Origin: an uncultured Christensenella sp.
Lineage (GTDB): Bacteria; Bacillota; Clostridia; Christensenellales; Pumilibacteraceae
Length of the DNA stretch: 64,000 nt
NCBI GenBank assembly: GCA_910578545.1
Contig: CAJTPT010000003.1
Span: forward strand, 186,001-250,000
Direction: 5' to 3'
Below are positions 53,015-60,537 of the stretch, one piece after another. Both the position numbers and the translations under genes were made by a program. Within the stretch, counting starts at the first letter, position 1. Each line of letters begins with the position of its first letter. A model generated the notes under the pieces. The model searched no databases. It was given only the letters and a program-made list of their open reading frames with translations, and was not told where the DNA came from.

Positions 53015-53235
53015 CGGTGTTATTTTAGAATTAAAAATTAAGAGTTTTCGGCTTTTCCTTTGTAAAGATGTTTGTCATATCGAGCGAATGCGAGATATCT
53101 AACAAATATATGTCGCGGCACGATTGAATCGGCGCATAAAAAATATAATATTGCTCACTGCGCTTTGCTTGTTCGGGATACCGTCGGCGCTTCGTAATAC
53201 AAACAGAGGATAACAAAAAATGACGCTTCGACACG
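53015..53235. other. Intergenic spacer with a repeat-like sequence
   Basis: No gene seen. A+T-rich sequence near 53030-53040 and a stretch near 53075-53105 (TGTCATATCGAGCGAATGCG at its start) look like dispersed extragenic repeats seen in many Clostridia-like genomes. The end serves the convergent gene at 53236. Confidence 0.4.
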
Positions 53236-53517
53236 TCATTTTTTGTTGAGTAAATCTTCCACTAAAAGTCGGACGTGCGCAATCTCTCTGTCGGACAGTC
53301 CGTCGACGTTTATCTGATTGCTGTCATCCAACCCCAAAATATAATCGGTGGACACCTTAAAATATTCGGCGAGCTTTATAAGCATTTCTATAGAGGGCTG
53401 AATATAGTCGTTTTCCCAGTTGGAAATGCATTGCTTACTTACGCCCAAATCCGCCGCAAGCTCGACTTGAGTTATATTATTAGCCACGCGCAGTCGCTTT
53501 ATATTTTCGTTTATCAT
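53236..53517 (-). CDS. XRE-family transcriptional regulator
   Basis: 93 residues on the minus strand, nearly all helix-turn-helix: LRVANNITQVELAADLGVSK, then QCISNWENDYIQPSIEML, and the usual AEYFKVSTDYILGLDD. It has no sensor or protease domain. It is divergent from the membrane-protein gene at 53636; the region between them holds two short palindromes that could be its sites. Confidence 0.9.
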   Translation of the reverse strand: MINENIKRLRVANNITQVELAADLGVSKQCISNWENDYIQPSIEMLIKLAEYFKVSTDYILGLDDSNQINVDGLSDREIAHVRLLVEDLLNKK

Positions 53518-53553
53518 ACAGTCGTCCTCGATTAATAGTATCGGTAAAAAATT

Positions 53554-53606
53554 ACAATACTATTGTACAAATTTAGTTGACAATATACAAAATACTATAG
53601 TATACT
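53554..53606 (+). promoter_or_regulatory. Promoter with two palindromic sites between the divergent XRE and membrane-protein genes
   Basis: TTGACA (53577-53582), an 18-base spacer and TATACT (53601-53606). Palindrome ATACTATAGTAT (53592-53603) overlaps the spacer and -10 box; ACAATACTATTGT (53554-53566) lies just upstream of the -35 box. The XRE regulator is the likely ligand. Confidence 0.65.
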
Positions 53607-53635
53607 ATCAGTAGACATATGCAAAGGAGAAAGGT

Positions 53636-54310
53636 ATGATACTCTATAATCCAAAGCCGAATAAAGCCAAGGGGAATTTGGTTATTGCGGCTATCGTCAT
53701 TGTAAACATGGCGCTTACAGCTTGTATGGTGTTTGCTGTTTTTCTTATGTTCACGGGGAATACCTACGTTAATATTCCGGAAGTATGGCTGACTTGGCCG
53801 CTGCTTGCCTCCGTACCGATTGGCATTTTTCTGTACTGGTTGCTTAATAAGTTGCTCATGCGTTTATATGACAGATATAGGGCTTCCGTCAATATAAAGG
53901 GGTACGGAATTGCTTTATGCGAGTGCGGTAAATACTTTAGACCGAGCGATATTCAGTATCAAATGAGCGTTTCGACAAAGTATAAAGATACAACGGTCGT
54001 ATCGGAAAAACGTACAATTAATTTGACGTGTACATGTTCTGTATGTAATACAGTCCGTAAAGATTATATCAGCGAGGATGGCGGATCTTTGTCGGATGAA
54101 CAGCTTGAAAAAAAGGTGCGTGAAAAATACGAGCATGATGTACTGCATGCGCATAGCCTAATGCGGCATTACGAGTCGCTGGGATATTATATGGCAGAAC
54201 CCGTAACAAGCGAATGTAGCATTAAAAAGAAAAAAAGTGTTAAAGGAAAAGATCGTACTGCCGAAATAATAGAAAGCATTATAGAAAAAGATTGCATTAA
54301 GAAAAAATAA
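53636..54310 (+). CDS. Membrane protein with a zinc-ribbon-like cytoplasmic domain, unknown
   Basis: 224 residues, ATG behind AAGGAGAAAGG. Two membrane helices lie at the N-terminus: VIAAIVIVNMALTACMVFAV (about 17-42) and WPLLASVPIGIFLYWLLNKL (about 52-75). The remainder is soluble and has a CxC pair (LCECGKYF) and a CxCxxC cluster (LTCTCSVCNTVRKD), which look like a zinc ribbon. The tail is charged. I know no function for it. It is paired with a divergent XRE regulator that probably controls it. Confidence 0.6.
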   Translation: MILYNPKPNKAKGNLVIAAIVIVNMALTACMVFAVFLMFTGNTYVNIPEVWLTWPLLASVPIGIFLYWLLNKLLMRLYDRYRASVNIKGYGIALCECGKYFRPSDIQYQMSVSTKYKDTTVVSEKRTINLTCTCSVCNTVRKDYISEDGGSLSDEQLEKKVREKYEHDVLHAHSLMRHYESLGYYMAEPVTSECSIKKKKSVKGKDRTAEIIESIIEKDCIKKK

Positions 54311-54314
54311 ATAA

Positions 54315-54357
54315 AAATGCGACTTACTTTTATGCAATGGTAAGCCGCATTTTTTTA
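54315..54357. terminator. Bidirectional terminator between convergent genes
   Basis: AAATGCG/CGCATTT and CTTAC/GTAAG form a 12-bp stem with one mismatch, flanked by an A-run and a T-run, so it can stop transcription from both sides. Confidence 0.85.
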
Positions 54358-54380
54358 TCCGTTAATTCCGAATTCAGAAT

Positions 54381-55244
54381 TCATAATTCCGAATTAACTT
54401 TAAAGGTTTTTACGCCGCCTTTGACGACATGCGCGTCAAAGTCGAGGTCGTAATATATTTCACCGTCGAGCTGAAGCGGGGCGGGGGTTTTGATTTTTAC
54501 GCTTTCGCAAATCACGTGATGGGCGTAGTCTTTACCCATGTGTTTGCCTTTAATGAACTTGGGCATAACGAACACGGTGGGCACGCGCTTCGGCTTTTCG
54601 ATTATCATTACGTCGAGCTTGCCGTCGTCGGCTATGCTGACGGGGCAGAGCTTCATTCCGCCGCCGATTTGCGTGCCGTTGCAAACGCCGACCATTATGC
54701 AGTCGTATTCGGTCGTTTGTCCGTCGATTTCCACTTCCACACGGTACGGCTTGTAGTGCAATAAACATCTGAAAAGCGACGCGGCGTAGGTAAGTATGTT
54801 TTTGCTTTTGGCTGTTTTTAAAAGAACCTCGACGTCCAGCCCTGTACCCGCGACGTTAAGACAGCGTTTATCGCCGATTTGGATATAGTCAAGATCTTTA
54901 TGTTCGCCGCGCACTATATCGGCTATTGCCTTTACGGGGTCGAGGCATGCCGACCCGGTTCCGCTTGCAAAGTCGTTGCCGCGGCCTGCGGGGATAAACC
55001 CGAGGCGCGACTTGTCAAAGTCTATGCCGTTGAGTGCCTCGTGAAATGTGCCGTCGCCGCCGAGTGCAACAATGGTTTGTGCGCCGTTTGCGGACAGCTC
55101 TTTGGTGAGCGTCTTGCCATGCCCGGTGCAGTTGGTTTCGTGCACGGTATATTGTATTTCGCGCTCGTTAAGATAGCTTTCGATGGCTTCGAGGCACTTT
55201 GCGCCGTTGCCCTTGCCGCTGCTTTTGTTGGCGATAATATCCAT
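54381..55244 (-). CDS. Diacylglycerol/lipid kinase family protein (DagK/YegS type)
   Basis: The ATG at 55244 is chosen because GGAGAA precedes it on the minus strand; 287 residues. The catalytic domain carries IANKSSGKG, VALGGDGTFHEALNG and GFIPAGRGNDFA, all marks of the DagK/sphingosine kinase family. It likely phosphorylates diacylglycerol or a related lipid to recycle it for phospholipid synthesis. The last residues (VNSEL) come from an A+T-rich repeat-like stretch that also flanks the gene. The Fic-like gene ends 11 bases upstream, so the two form a short minus-strand unit. Confidence 0.9.
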   Translation of the reverse strand: MDIIANKSSGKGNGAKCLEAIESYLNEREIQYTVHETNCTGHGKTLTKELSANGAQTIVALGGDGTFHEALNGIDFDKSRLGFIPAGRGNDFASGTGSACLDPVKAIADIVRGEHKDLDYIQIGDKRCLNVAGTGLDVEVLLKTAKSKNILTYAASLFRCLLHYKPYRVEVEIDGQTTEYDCIMVGVCNGTQIGGGMKLCPVSIADDGKLDVMIIEKPKRVPTVFVMPKFIKGKHMGKDYAHHVICESVKIKTPAPLQLDGEIYYDLDFDAHVVKGGVKTFKVNSEL

Positions 55245-55255
55245 CGTTTTCTCCG

Positions 55256-56197
55256 TTATGAGTCGTTGTCTTTGTCCTTTGCTTCGAGCGGTTTGATAAG
55301 CTCGGCGAGCTGGTCGTTCAGCTTGGAAATTTTTTGTTGAAGGCGCACCGCGCGGCGTATAACCTCGTCCTCGGATATGCTTTGCTTCTTTGGTTTTTGT
55401 CGGGTCTTTGGCGGTTCGGCGGGCGGGGTGCGCTTTGGTCTGCACAGGTCCTGCGCCGCCTCGCGTTTTGTCCGCGGTTGCGGTGTGGCGGGTGCAATCG
55501 TTGTGTGGTCGTAGCTAAGACATTCGGCAAACAGCGTAAACAGCGCCGTAACGTCGTCGGTTGCAAAAGCTTCGTCCTCGGCCTCGCGTATTGTGGTCGG
55601 GGTTGTGCGGTAGTAGCTTAGCGAAAAGCCTTTCATCTTGCAGAACAGCGCAATGAATATGCGGACGGTAAATTCCGAGCCGCGCTCGAACGGGTGCAAT
55701 ATTATAAGCTCGCGCATATAATGGGATATGTAACCGGCAAAGTCCTGTTTGGACGTTGCGGGCGCTTCGCCTATGCCGTTCATTTTGCCTATAATAGACT
55801 TGACGGAGCATGCTATGTATTTGGGATCGGTGTGCGCATTGCCGTTTGTTTCGACGGGGGTAGAACGTAGCTTGCCGGCGTCGTCGTCGAGATCGCCCGT
55901 CAGCGTTTTGTGTAGCATGATAAACGACATCGCCGTGACGGGGTTTGGAAGCTCGCGCGTTAATGCTTGCAGTGCGCGGAAAAAGCATATCAGTTTGGAT
56001 GCGCGGGTATACGCAACCGACGCGCCGTCTTGGGTTTTGGCATGCTTGATTTTTGGCGCGAGATACTTTTCGGCGTCAGTCTTTCCGAGCAGCATCAAAA
56101 GCCCGTCCGATTCGGCAGAGCTCGGCAGTTTATAGCCGTCGGCGGCAATCGCCGCTTTGACGGTGCGCAGTATTCTGTTTGCCTCGTACAATTCCAT
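55256..56197 (-). CDS. Fic/DOC-fold protein with degenerate catalytic motif and coiled-coil tail
   Basis: 313 residues. The Fic fold is visible: LHKTLTGDLDDDAGKLRSTP fits the conserved IHxxLFxDIYxWAGxxR region. The catalytic loop at 168-179 is HPFERGSEFTVR, where active Fic proteins have HPFxxGNGRxxR. The His, first Gly and last Arg remain but N, G and R of the core are replaced by S, E and F. AMP transfer is therefore doubtful. A Pro/Lys-rich linker (about 239-270) leads to a helical C-terminus (about 275-305). No clear ribosome site is seen; a TATAAT-like box lies about 12 bases before the ATG, so the mRNA may be nearly leaderless. Confidence 0.7.
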   Translation of the reverse strand: MELYEANRILRTVKAAIAADGYKLPSSAESDGLLMLLGKTDAEKYLAPKIKHAKTQDGASVAYTRASKLICFFRALQALTRELPNPVTAMSFIMLHKTLTGDLDDDAGKLRSTPVETNGNAHTDPKYIACSVKSIIGKMNGIGEAPATSKQDFAGYISHYMRELIILHPFERGSEFTVRIFIALFCKMKGFSLSYYRTTPTTIREAEDEAFATDDVTALFTLFAECLSYDHTTIAPATPQPRTKREAAQDLCRPKRTPPAEPPKTRQKPKKQSISEDEVIRRAVRLQQKISKLNDQLAELIKPLEAKDKDNDS

Positions 56198-56401
56198 ATG
56201 ACCGATATATTATATCCCAATCACAGATTGATTCTATATTTCGTTGCGACGGATTAATATTTATCCGTTCTTCCCGTAATTGCGATTCGCTATATTATAT
56301 CACACCGAAAAACGTTTTGCAATGTTTTAAGCAAAATATCGGACTATATCAAAAAATTGGCTTTAAACTATTGAAAAAAAATTCAAAACGGAGTAGAATA
56401 T

Positions 56402-57214
56402 ATGAGTAACACTTTAAGCGAATGGACTACGTTTGCCATAGGCGGCACCGCGCGGGCTGTGAATATAGCTCTATCGCGCGGCATGCTGATAGACGGCGCG
56501 GGTACGCTCGTGCTCGGCAGGGGGTCTAACGTATTGGTGTCCGACCGCGGCTACGACGGAATAGTTACTGTCAACCGCTACGACGGAATACGGCATAAAG
56601 GCAGTACCGTTACCGTCGGCTCCGGTGCACGGCTTTCCGTGCTTTGCGGGTACCTTGCGGAAAACGGTTTGTCGGGGCTCGAATGGGCGTGCGGAATACC
56701 CGGGTCTGTCGGCGGCGCGGTCAAGATGAACGCGGGCGCTTTCGGCGGCGAGATAAGCGATAGCTTAGTCGAGGTCGAATTGCTTCGCGGCGAACAGGTG
56801 CGCTCGGCGCCGAAGTCCGAGCTCGGGTTCGGGTACAGAGCGAGCGGGATTACTGACGACGATATAGTTATATCCGCTACGTTCGCATTAGAGCGCGACG
56901 ACGGCACGGCAATCAAGAGCCGCATGCGCGCGTACAACGCCCTTCGGCGCAATGCTCAGCCGAGCGGCAGGAGCGCGGGCTCGATTTTTAAAAACCCCAA
57001 GGGCGTGTCGGTGGGACGAGTGTTTGACGAGTGCGGACTAAAAGGACTGCGGCGCGGCGGTGCGGAAATATCGCAAGTACATGCCAACGTTATAGTCAAC
57101 GTCGGCGGCGCGACGGCAAAGGACGTTACTGCGCTTATCGGGATAATGCGCGCCGAGCTCGTATCGCGCGACATACCCGCACAAGAGGAAATAATTTATA
57201 TCGGCGAGTTTTAA
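56402..57214 (+). CDS. murB: UDP-N-acetylenolpyruvoylglucosamine reductase
   Basis: 270 residues, slightly short but complete for type II MurB. It reduces the enolpyruvyl group on UDP-GlcNAc with NADPH in peptidoglycan synthesis. Motifs are VLGRGSNVLVSDRG, WACGIPGSVGGAVKMNAGAF, FGYR, RSAGSIFKNPKG and AEISQVHANVIVN, with the C-terminal Glu in QEEIIYIGEF. An AACGGAG site precedes the ATG. It opens the run murB-PHP-whiA-dnaE, which resembles the usual clostridial order. Confidence 0.94.
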   Translation: MSNTLSEWTTFAIGGTARAVNIALSRGMLIDGAGTLVLGRGSNVLVSDRGYDGIVTVNRYDGIRHKGSTVTVGSGARLSVLCGYLAENGLSGLEWACGIPGSVGGAVKMNAGAFGGEISDSLVEVELLRGEQVRSAPKSELGFGYRASGITDDDIVISATFALERDDGTAIKSRMRAYNALRRNAQPSGRSAGSIFKNPKGVSVGRVFDECGLKGLRRGGAEISQVHANVIVNVGGATAKDVTALIGIMRAELVSRDIPAQEEIIYIGEF

Positions 57215-57240
57215 CTCGGCGGTAGAGCTTAGGAGAAACA

Positions 57241-58086
57241 ATGGCTTTTTGGGGCGATTATCATACGCATACGACTTATTCGCGGCGGGGCAAAAAACTG
57301 CACGCCAAGGGTACCGTCATGGAAAACGCGGTTGCCGCACAAAAAGCGGGACTTAAAGAGCTTGCGATCACCGACCACGGCTTTAAGCACTATTACGGCG
57401 TGGCGGACGAGCAAGCGTATTTGCTTTTAAAAGAGGAATGCCGTAAGGCCGAAAAGGCTACGGGCGTCAAGATTTACGCGGGGCTGGAAAACAACCTCGA
57501 TTGGCGGAGCGGAAAGAAAAGAAAGAAAAAAAGCTTTTCGCCGTTTATTAAGCTTACGCCGCAGGTTATAGCCGAACTCGAGATTATTCAGGGCGGGTAT
57601 CACGCCATGATAGGCACGCCTGATATTCTTCGGAACATGCTGTTTTGGGCGCGCAACGTTATATTCAAATTCCTGCCCGGGCGCAAAAGGCTTATCAAGC
57701 GCAATACAGAGGCGTACAAGCGCGCAATCGACGAATATGATATGGACTTTATCGGACACCTAAACCGCGGCATACTTGCCGACGCGGTAGAGGTTGCCAA
57801 GTATGCGCACGAGCGCGGAGTGTATATCGAGCTTAACGGCAGGCACAAGAGCTTGACAGAAAAAGAGATAAAACAAATGGTGGACGCTGGCGTCGAGTTT
57901 ATTTGCAATTCGGACGCTCACACCCCGAGCGCAGTCGGCACAATGCCCGTTGCGCAAAAGATGATAGAGGAATACGGTATTCCGCTTGAGCTGATTGCCA
58001 ACTGGGAACGGCTTCCCGATTTTCGCTCGCAAAACTTTAGAGCCAAGCGTGAACAAAACGGGCAAGGGGAGCGCGATGTCCGATAA
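57241..58086 (+). CDS. PHP-domain metal-dependent phosphoesterase
   Basis: 281 residues. The PHP metal motifs are present: GDYHTHTTYS at 5-14, ITDHGFKHYYG, GLENNLDW, a YHAMIGTPD block, GHLNRG and CNSDAHTPS. It resembles YcdX and histidinol-phosphatase-like proteins. The natural substrate is not known. It starts 26 bases after murB behind AGGAG, and its stop overlaps the whiA start by 11 bases. In many Clostridia rapZ and yvcK would lie between these two genes; they are absent here. Confidence 0.88.
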   Translation: MAFWGDYHTHTTYSRRGKKLHAKGTVMENAVAAQKAGLKELAITDHGFKHYYGVADEQAYLLLKEECRKAEKATGVKIYAGLENNLDWRSGKKRKKKSFSPFIKLTPQVIAELEIIQGGYHAMIGTPDILRNMLFWARNVIFKFLPGRKRLIKRNTEAYKRAIDEYDMDFIGHLNRGILADAVEVAKYAHERGVYIELNGRHKSLTEKEIKQMVDAGVEFICNSDAHTPSAVGTMPVAQKMIEEYGIPLELIANWERLPDFRSQNFRAKREQNGQGERDVR

Positions 58087-58999
58087 CATAAGCGGCGCAC
58101 AAGTCAAGCAGGAAATAATAAACACCCGTCCGCGCGGCGATGAGTGTAAGGCCGTGATTGCGGGGTTTGTGCGCTCGTGCATGACTCTTTCGCGATCCGA
58201 CGGTGATTTTATGCTTCAGCTCGACTGTCAGACCGATTACGTCAAGGAATACATTTACGGCGCAATGCTCACCATGTTCAAGATACGCCCCAAGGAAACG
58301 TCGCCCGCATTGATGTACGACGATTGCGAAAGGCTGCTGCGCCTGCTCGGCATAATCGAGCCTGACGGCGACGTGTTTGAGATATTGCCCATAGGCGTGA
58401 TGTCTGACGATACCGAATCGGCATACGTACGCGGCGTGTTTTTGGCATGCGGCAGCTTTTCGGTACGCGGCGGCGGTGACGGACAAAAGGGCGGCGGCGG
58501 ATATCATTTGGAATTCTCGGTGCTTAGCGAGAGCTTCGCCGACGAGCTTATTGAGCTTCTTTCAAGGCGAGAGATAACGGCGCACAAAATGGAGCGCGCG
58601 GATAAGTCTGTCGTGTACGTCAAGGGCGTGGACAACGTGAGCAACTGCCTTGCGCTTATGCGGCTCAGTCGGCTCGTAATCAAGCTAAACGACACCGCGG
58701 CAATGCTTTCGATAAAGCGCGACGTCAATCGGCGAATGAATTGCGATATGGCTAATATGACGAGGGTAGCAAATGCGTCTGTGGACGTGATTGCCGCAAT
58801 CGAGTATATAGAACGGCACGGCGGGCTTACGTGTTTGCCGCCTAAGCTAGTCGAGGCGGCTGACGCGCGTATCAATTCTCCCGACGCGCCGCTCGGCGAG
58901 ATCGCGTTCGAGCTCGGCATTTCCAAGTCGGGATTAAAGCACAGATTTGACAAGATTATAGAGAAAGCAAAAGATATGGGTTTTGGAGAAGAAGTTTGA
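58076..58999 (+). CDS. whiA: DNA-binding protein WhiA
   Basis: ATG at 58076 behind AAGGGGA, giving 307 residues. The N-terminal part is the LAGLIDADG-like WhiA domain (LRLLGIIEPDGDVFEILP, YVRGVFLACGSFSVR, GGYHLEFSVLSESFADEL). The C-terminal part is the helix-turn-helix (IAFELGISKSGLKHRFDKI). WhiA affects cell division and chromosome segregation in Bacillota and sporulation in actinomycetes. The gene overlaps the PHP gene and closes this transcription unit; a promoter for the next group follows at 59016. Confidence 0.94.
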   Translation: MSDNISGAQVKQEIINTRPRGDECKAVIAGFVRSCMTLSRSDGDFMLQLDCQTDYVKEYIYGAMLTMFKIRPKETSPALMYDDCERLLRLLGIIEPDGDVFEILPIGVMSDDTESAYVRGVFLACGSFSVRGGGDGQKGGGGYHLEFSVLSESFADELIELLSRREITAHKMERADKSVVYVKGVDNVSNCLALMRLSRLVIKLNDTAAMLSIKRDVNRRMNCDMANMTRVANASVDVIAAIEYIERHGGLTCLPPKLVEAADARINSPDAPLGEIAFELGISKSGLKHRFDKIIEKAKDMGFGEEV

Positions 59000-59015
59000 A
59001 AACGCTAAAAAACGC

Positions 59016-59044
59016 TTGACAATATACTAATAAAATGATATTAT
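59016..59044 (+). promoter_or_regulatory. Promoter of the unknown 59-60 kb gene pair
   Basis: TTGACA (59016-59021), a 17-base spacer and TATTAT (59039-59044), close to consensus, 19 bases before the ATG of the first gene. Confidence 0.8.
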
Positions 59045-59062
59045 CAATATTGAAATTTAAAT

Positions 59063-59449
59063 ATGGAAAATATAATTATGGAATGGAACGAAGAAGACTT
59101 TTTGAAAACGTACAGGGGTACGGAAAAATTCGCGACCGAGGAAGGGCGTGAGTATTACTTACTTTTTTTGGATTTGTTAAAAGACGAAGAACTGCTTTCG
59201 CATATTAAATTCGCAAACGACGTTCTCGGCGAGCCGCCGCTCAAAACCTTTATTCTGCATGAACGAGAATATCTGAAAAAGGTTGTGTTCGATAAAAAAA
59301 TGACACCGGTGCAAAAGCGTGGAATCGGCGCATGCTTTGGGTATTTGTACAAGTTTATATACGGCGGCTACGAGTCCGAGCAGAGCTGGTTTAACGACGA
59401 AAAGACGGGGATTAAAACCGCAAGCTATTTTAAGAAAAAGGGGAATTGA
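59063..59449 (+). CDS. Unknown protein, 128 residues
   Basis: I do not recognise this family. The ATG at 59063 is used; MEWNEED from 59078 is an alternative. No clear ribosome site is seen, and the predicted transcript start is only about 12 bases upstream. The protein is soluble and mixed-charge, with many aromatic residues (WNEEDFLKTYRG, YYLLFLDLLKDEELL, FGYLYKFIYGGYESEQSW). There is no signal peptide or membrane segment. It is the first gene of a two-gene unit with the PD-(D/E)XK-like protein, whose ATG lies three bases after this stop. Confidence 0.55.
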   Translation: MENIIMEWNEEDFLKTYRGTEKFATEEGREYYLLFLDLLKDEELLSHIKFANDVLGEPPLKTFILHEREYLKKVVFDKKMTPVQKRGIGACFGYLYKFIYGGYESEQSWFNDEKTGIKTASYFKKKGN

Positions 59450-59451
59450 GT

Positions 59452-60438
59452 ATGGGTAGCAAAAAAGAAGTGGGCAGCCGTGCGTTGATTGACGAATTGA
59501 GCAATTTTTTAACGAATCATACGCCTAATCAAGAGTGTATAGTTGAATTCATCAAGGATTATATCGACAAACGTGAAAAAAGTATTTCGCTGTGCTTCCG
59601 CGGTGATCGTGCAACATTGTACTATCGTTGCAGACAGCTACTTAGGCTCGAATATTCTAATAAGCAAGTAAAAGGTTTTTTTAATTTTAAATATGCCCGC
59701 TTTAGCAATCGCAGTGAAGATTACCGCAACGAGTTGAGTGAATTAGGCGTCAAGTTCGGTGATGATTTAAAGAATATATCGGTAATTTTAGACGGAAACG
59801 GCAGGGTCGAAAAGGAAGCGCTCAAACAAATTTTGACAAAATACATAGAGCTCATCGACTGTTGGCTCGGTTGCATGCGTAAAAAAACTATCTGCGAAGG
59901 CGATAGACAGCAACAGCTTTTTGCCGTCGGATTTGGCAATAGCGAAAATACATATTTTGATATAGAATACCGCGAGCCGCGCGAAACTCTGATAAACGCG
60001 GGATATTATAATTATATCGACGGAGATTTGGAGGCAAAAAGGACAGAGCACAAAAAGCATAGCGGCGGAAGGTTTGATTTACTCGGTCTGCGCAAGGCGA
60101 AGAGCGGCTATGTTTTGCAATTTGCGGAAGTAAAGACAAAACCCGATTCCTGTGACGACCCTTCGGGCGTGTTGGATCATATTAGGGATTACACCAAGTA
60201 TTGCAACTATAAAACCCTTGTGGACAAGCGTAAGAGCGATGCCGTGTATACCGTAAATCTGTTATCGGAAATTCTAAACAATGACATTCGGCTTAAGGTC
60301 GACGATATTATCGACCATGAAATAGTTTTCATTTTTACCGACGATTCGGTAAAAAAGGTCAAGCAATACAGACAAGTTCTCGAAGAAAAAAATATCATAA
60401 TCGAATGCTATGATAAAAATTTGAATAGGATAGAGTAG
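59452..60438 (+). CDS. Protein with PD-(D/E)XK nuclease-like motif, unknown role
   Basis: ATG at 59452 with AAAGGGGA upstream; 328 residues. The region 204-230 reads GGRFDLLGLR, then VLQFAEVKTK: an Asp (209) in a first strand and E-x-K (Glu226, Lys228) in the next, the pattern of PD-(D/E)XK nucleases. An N-terminal helical part (1-130) and a Cys/Met-rich helix near 137-143 come before it. The end holds IVFIFTDDS. It could act on nucleic acid as part of a defence or repair unit, but this rests on a short motif only. It is coupled to the 128-residue gene. Confidence 0.55.
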   Translation: MGSKKEVGSRALIDELSNFLTNHTPNQECIVEFIKDYIDKREKSISLCFRGDRATLYYRCRQLLRLEYSNKQVKGFFNFKYARFSNRSEDYRNELSELGVKFGDDLKNISVILDGNGRVEKEALKQILTKYIELIDCWLGCMRKKTICEGDRQQQLFAVGFGNSENTYFDIEYREPRETLINAGYYNYIDGDLEAKRTEHKKHSGGRFDLLGLRKAKSGYVLQFAEVKTKPDSCDDPSGVLDHIRDYTKYCNYKTLVDKRKSDAVYTVNLLSEILNNDIRLKVDDIIDHEIVFIFTDDSVKKVKQYRQVLEEKNIIIECYDKNLNRIE

Positions 60439-60537
60439 GCTTATGGCGGAGAAGTAACCCGCCTTTAATTAACAGATTACAATATGTAAAAATAAATATA
60501 GAAATTATAAAGACAACGTAAAAAGGAATTGTTACGA

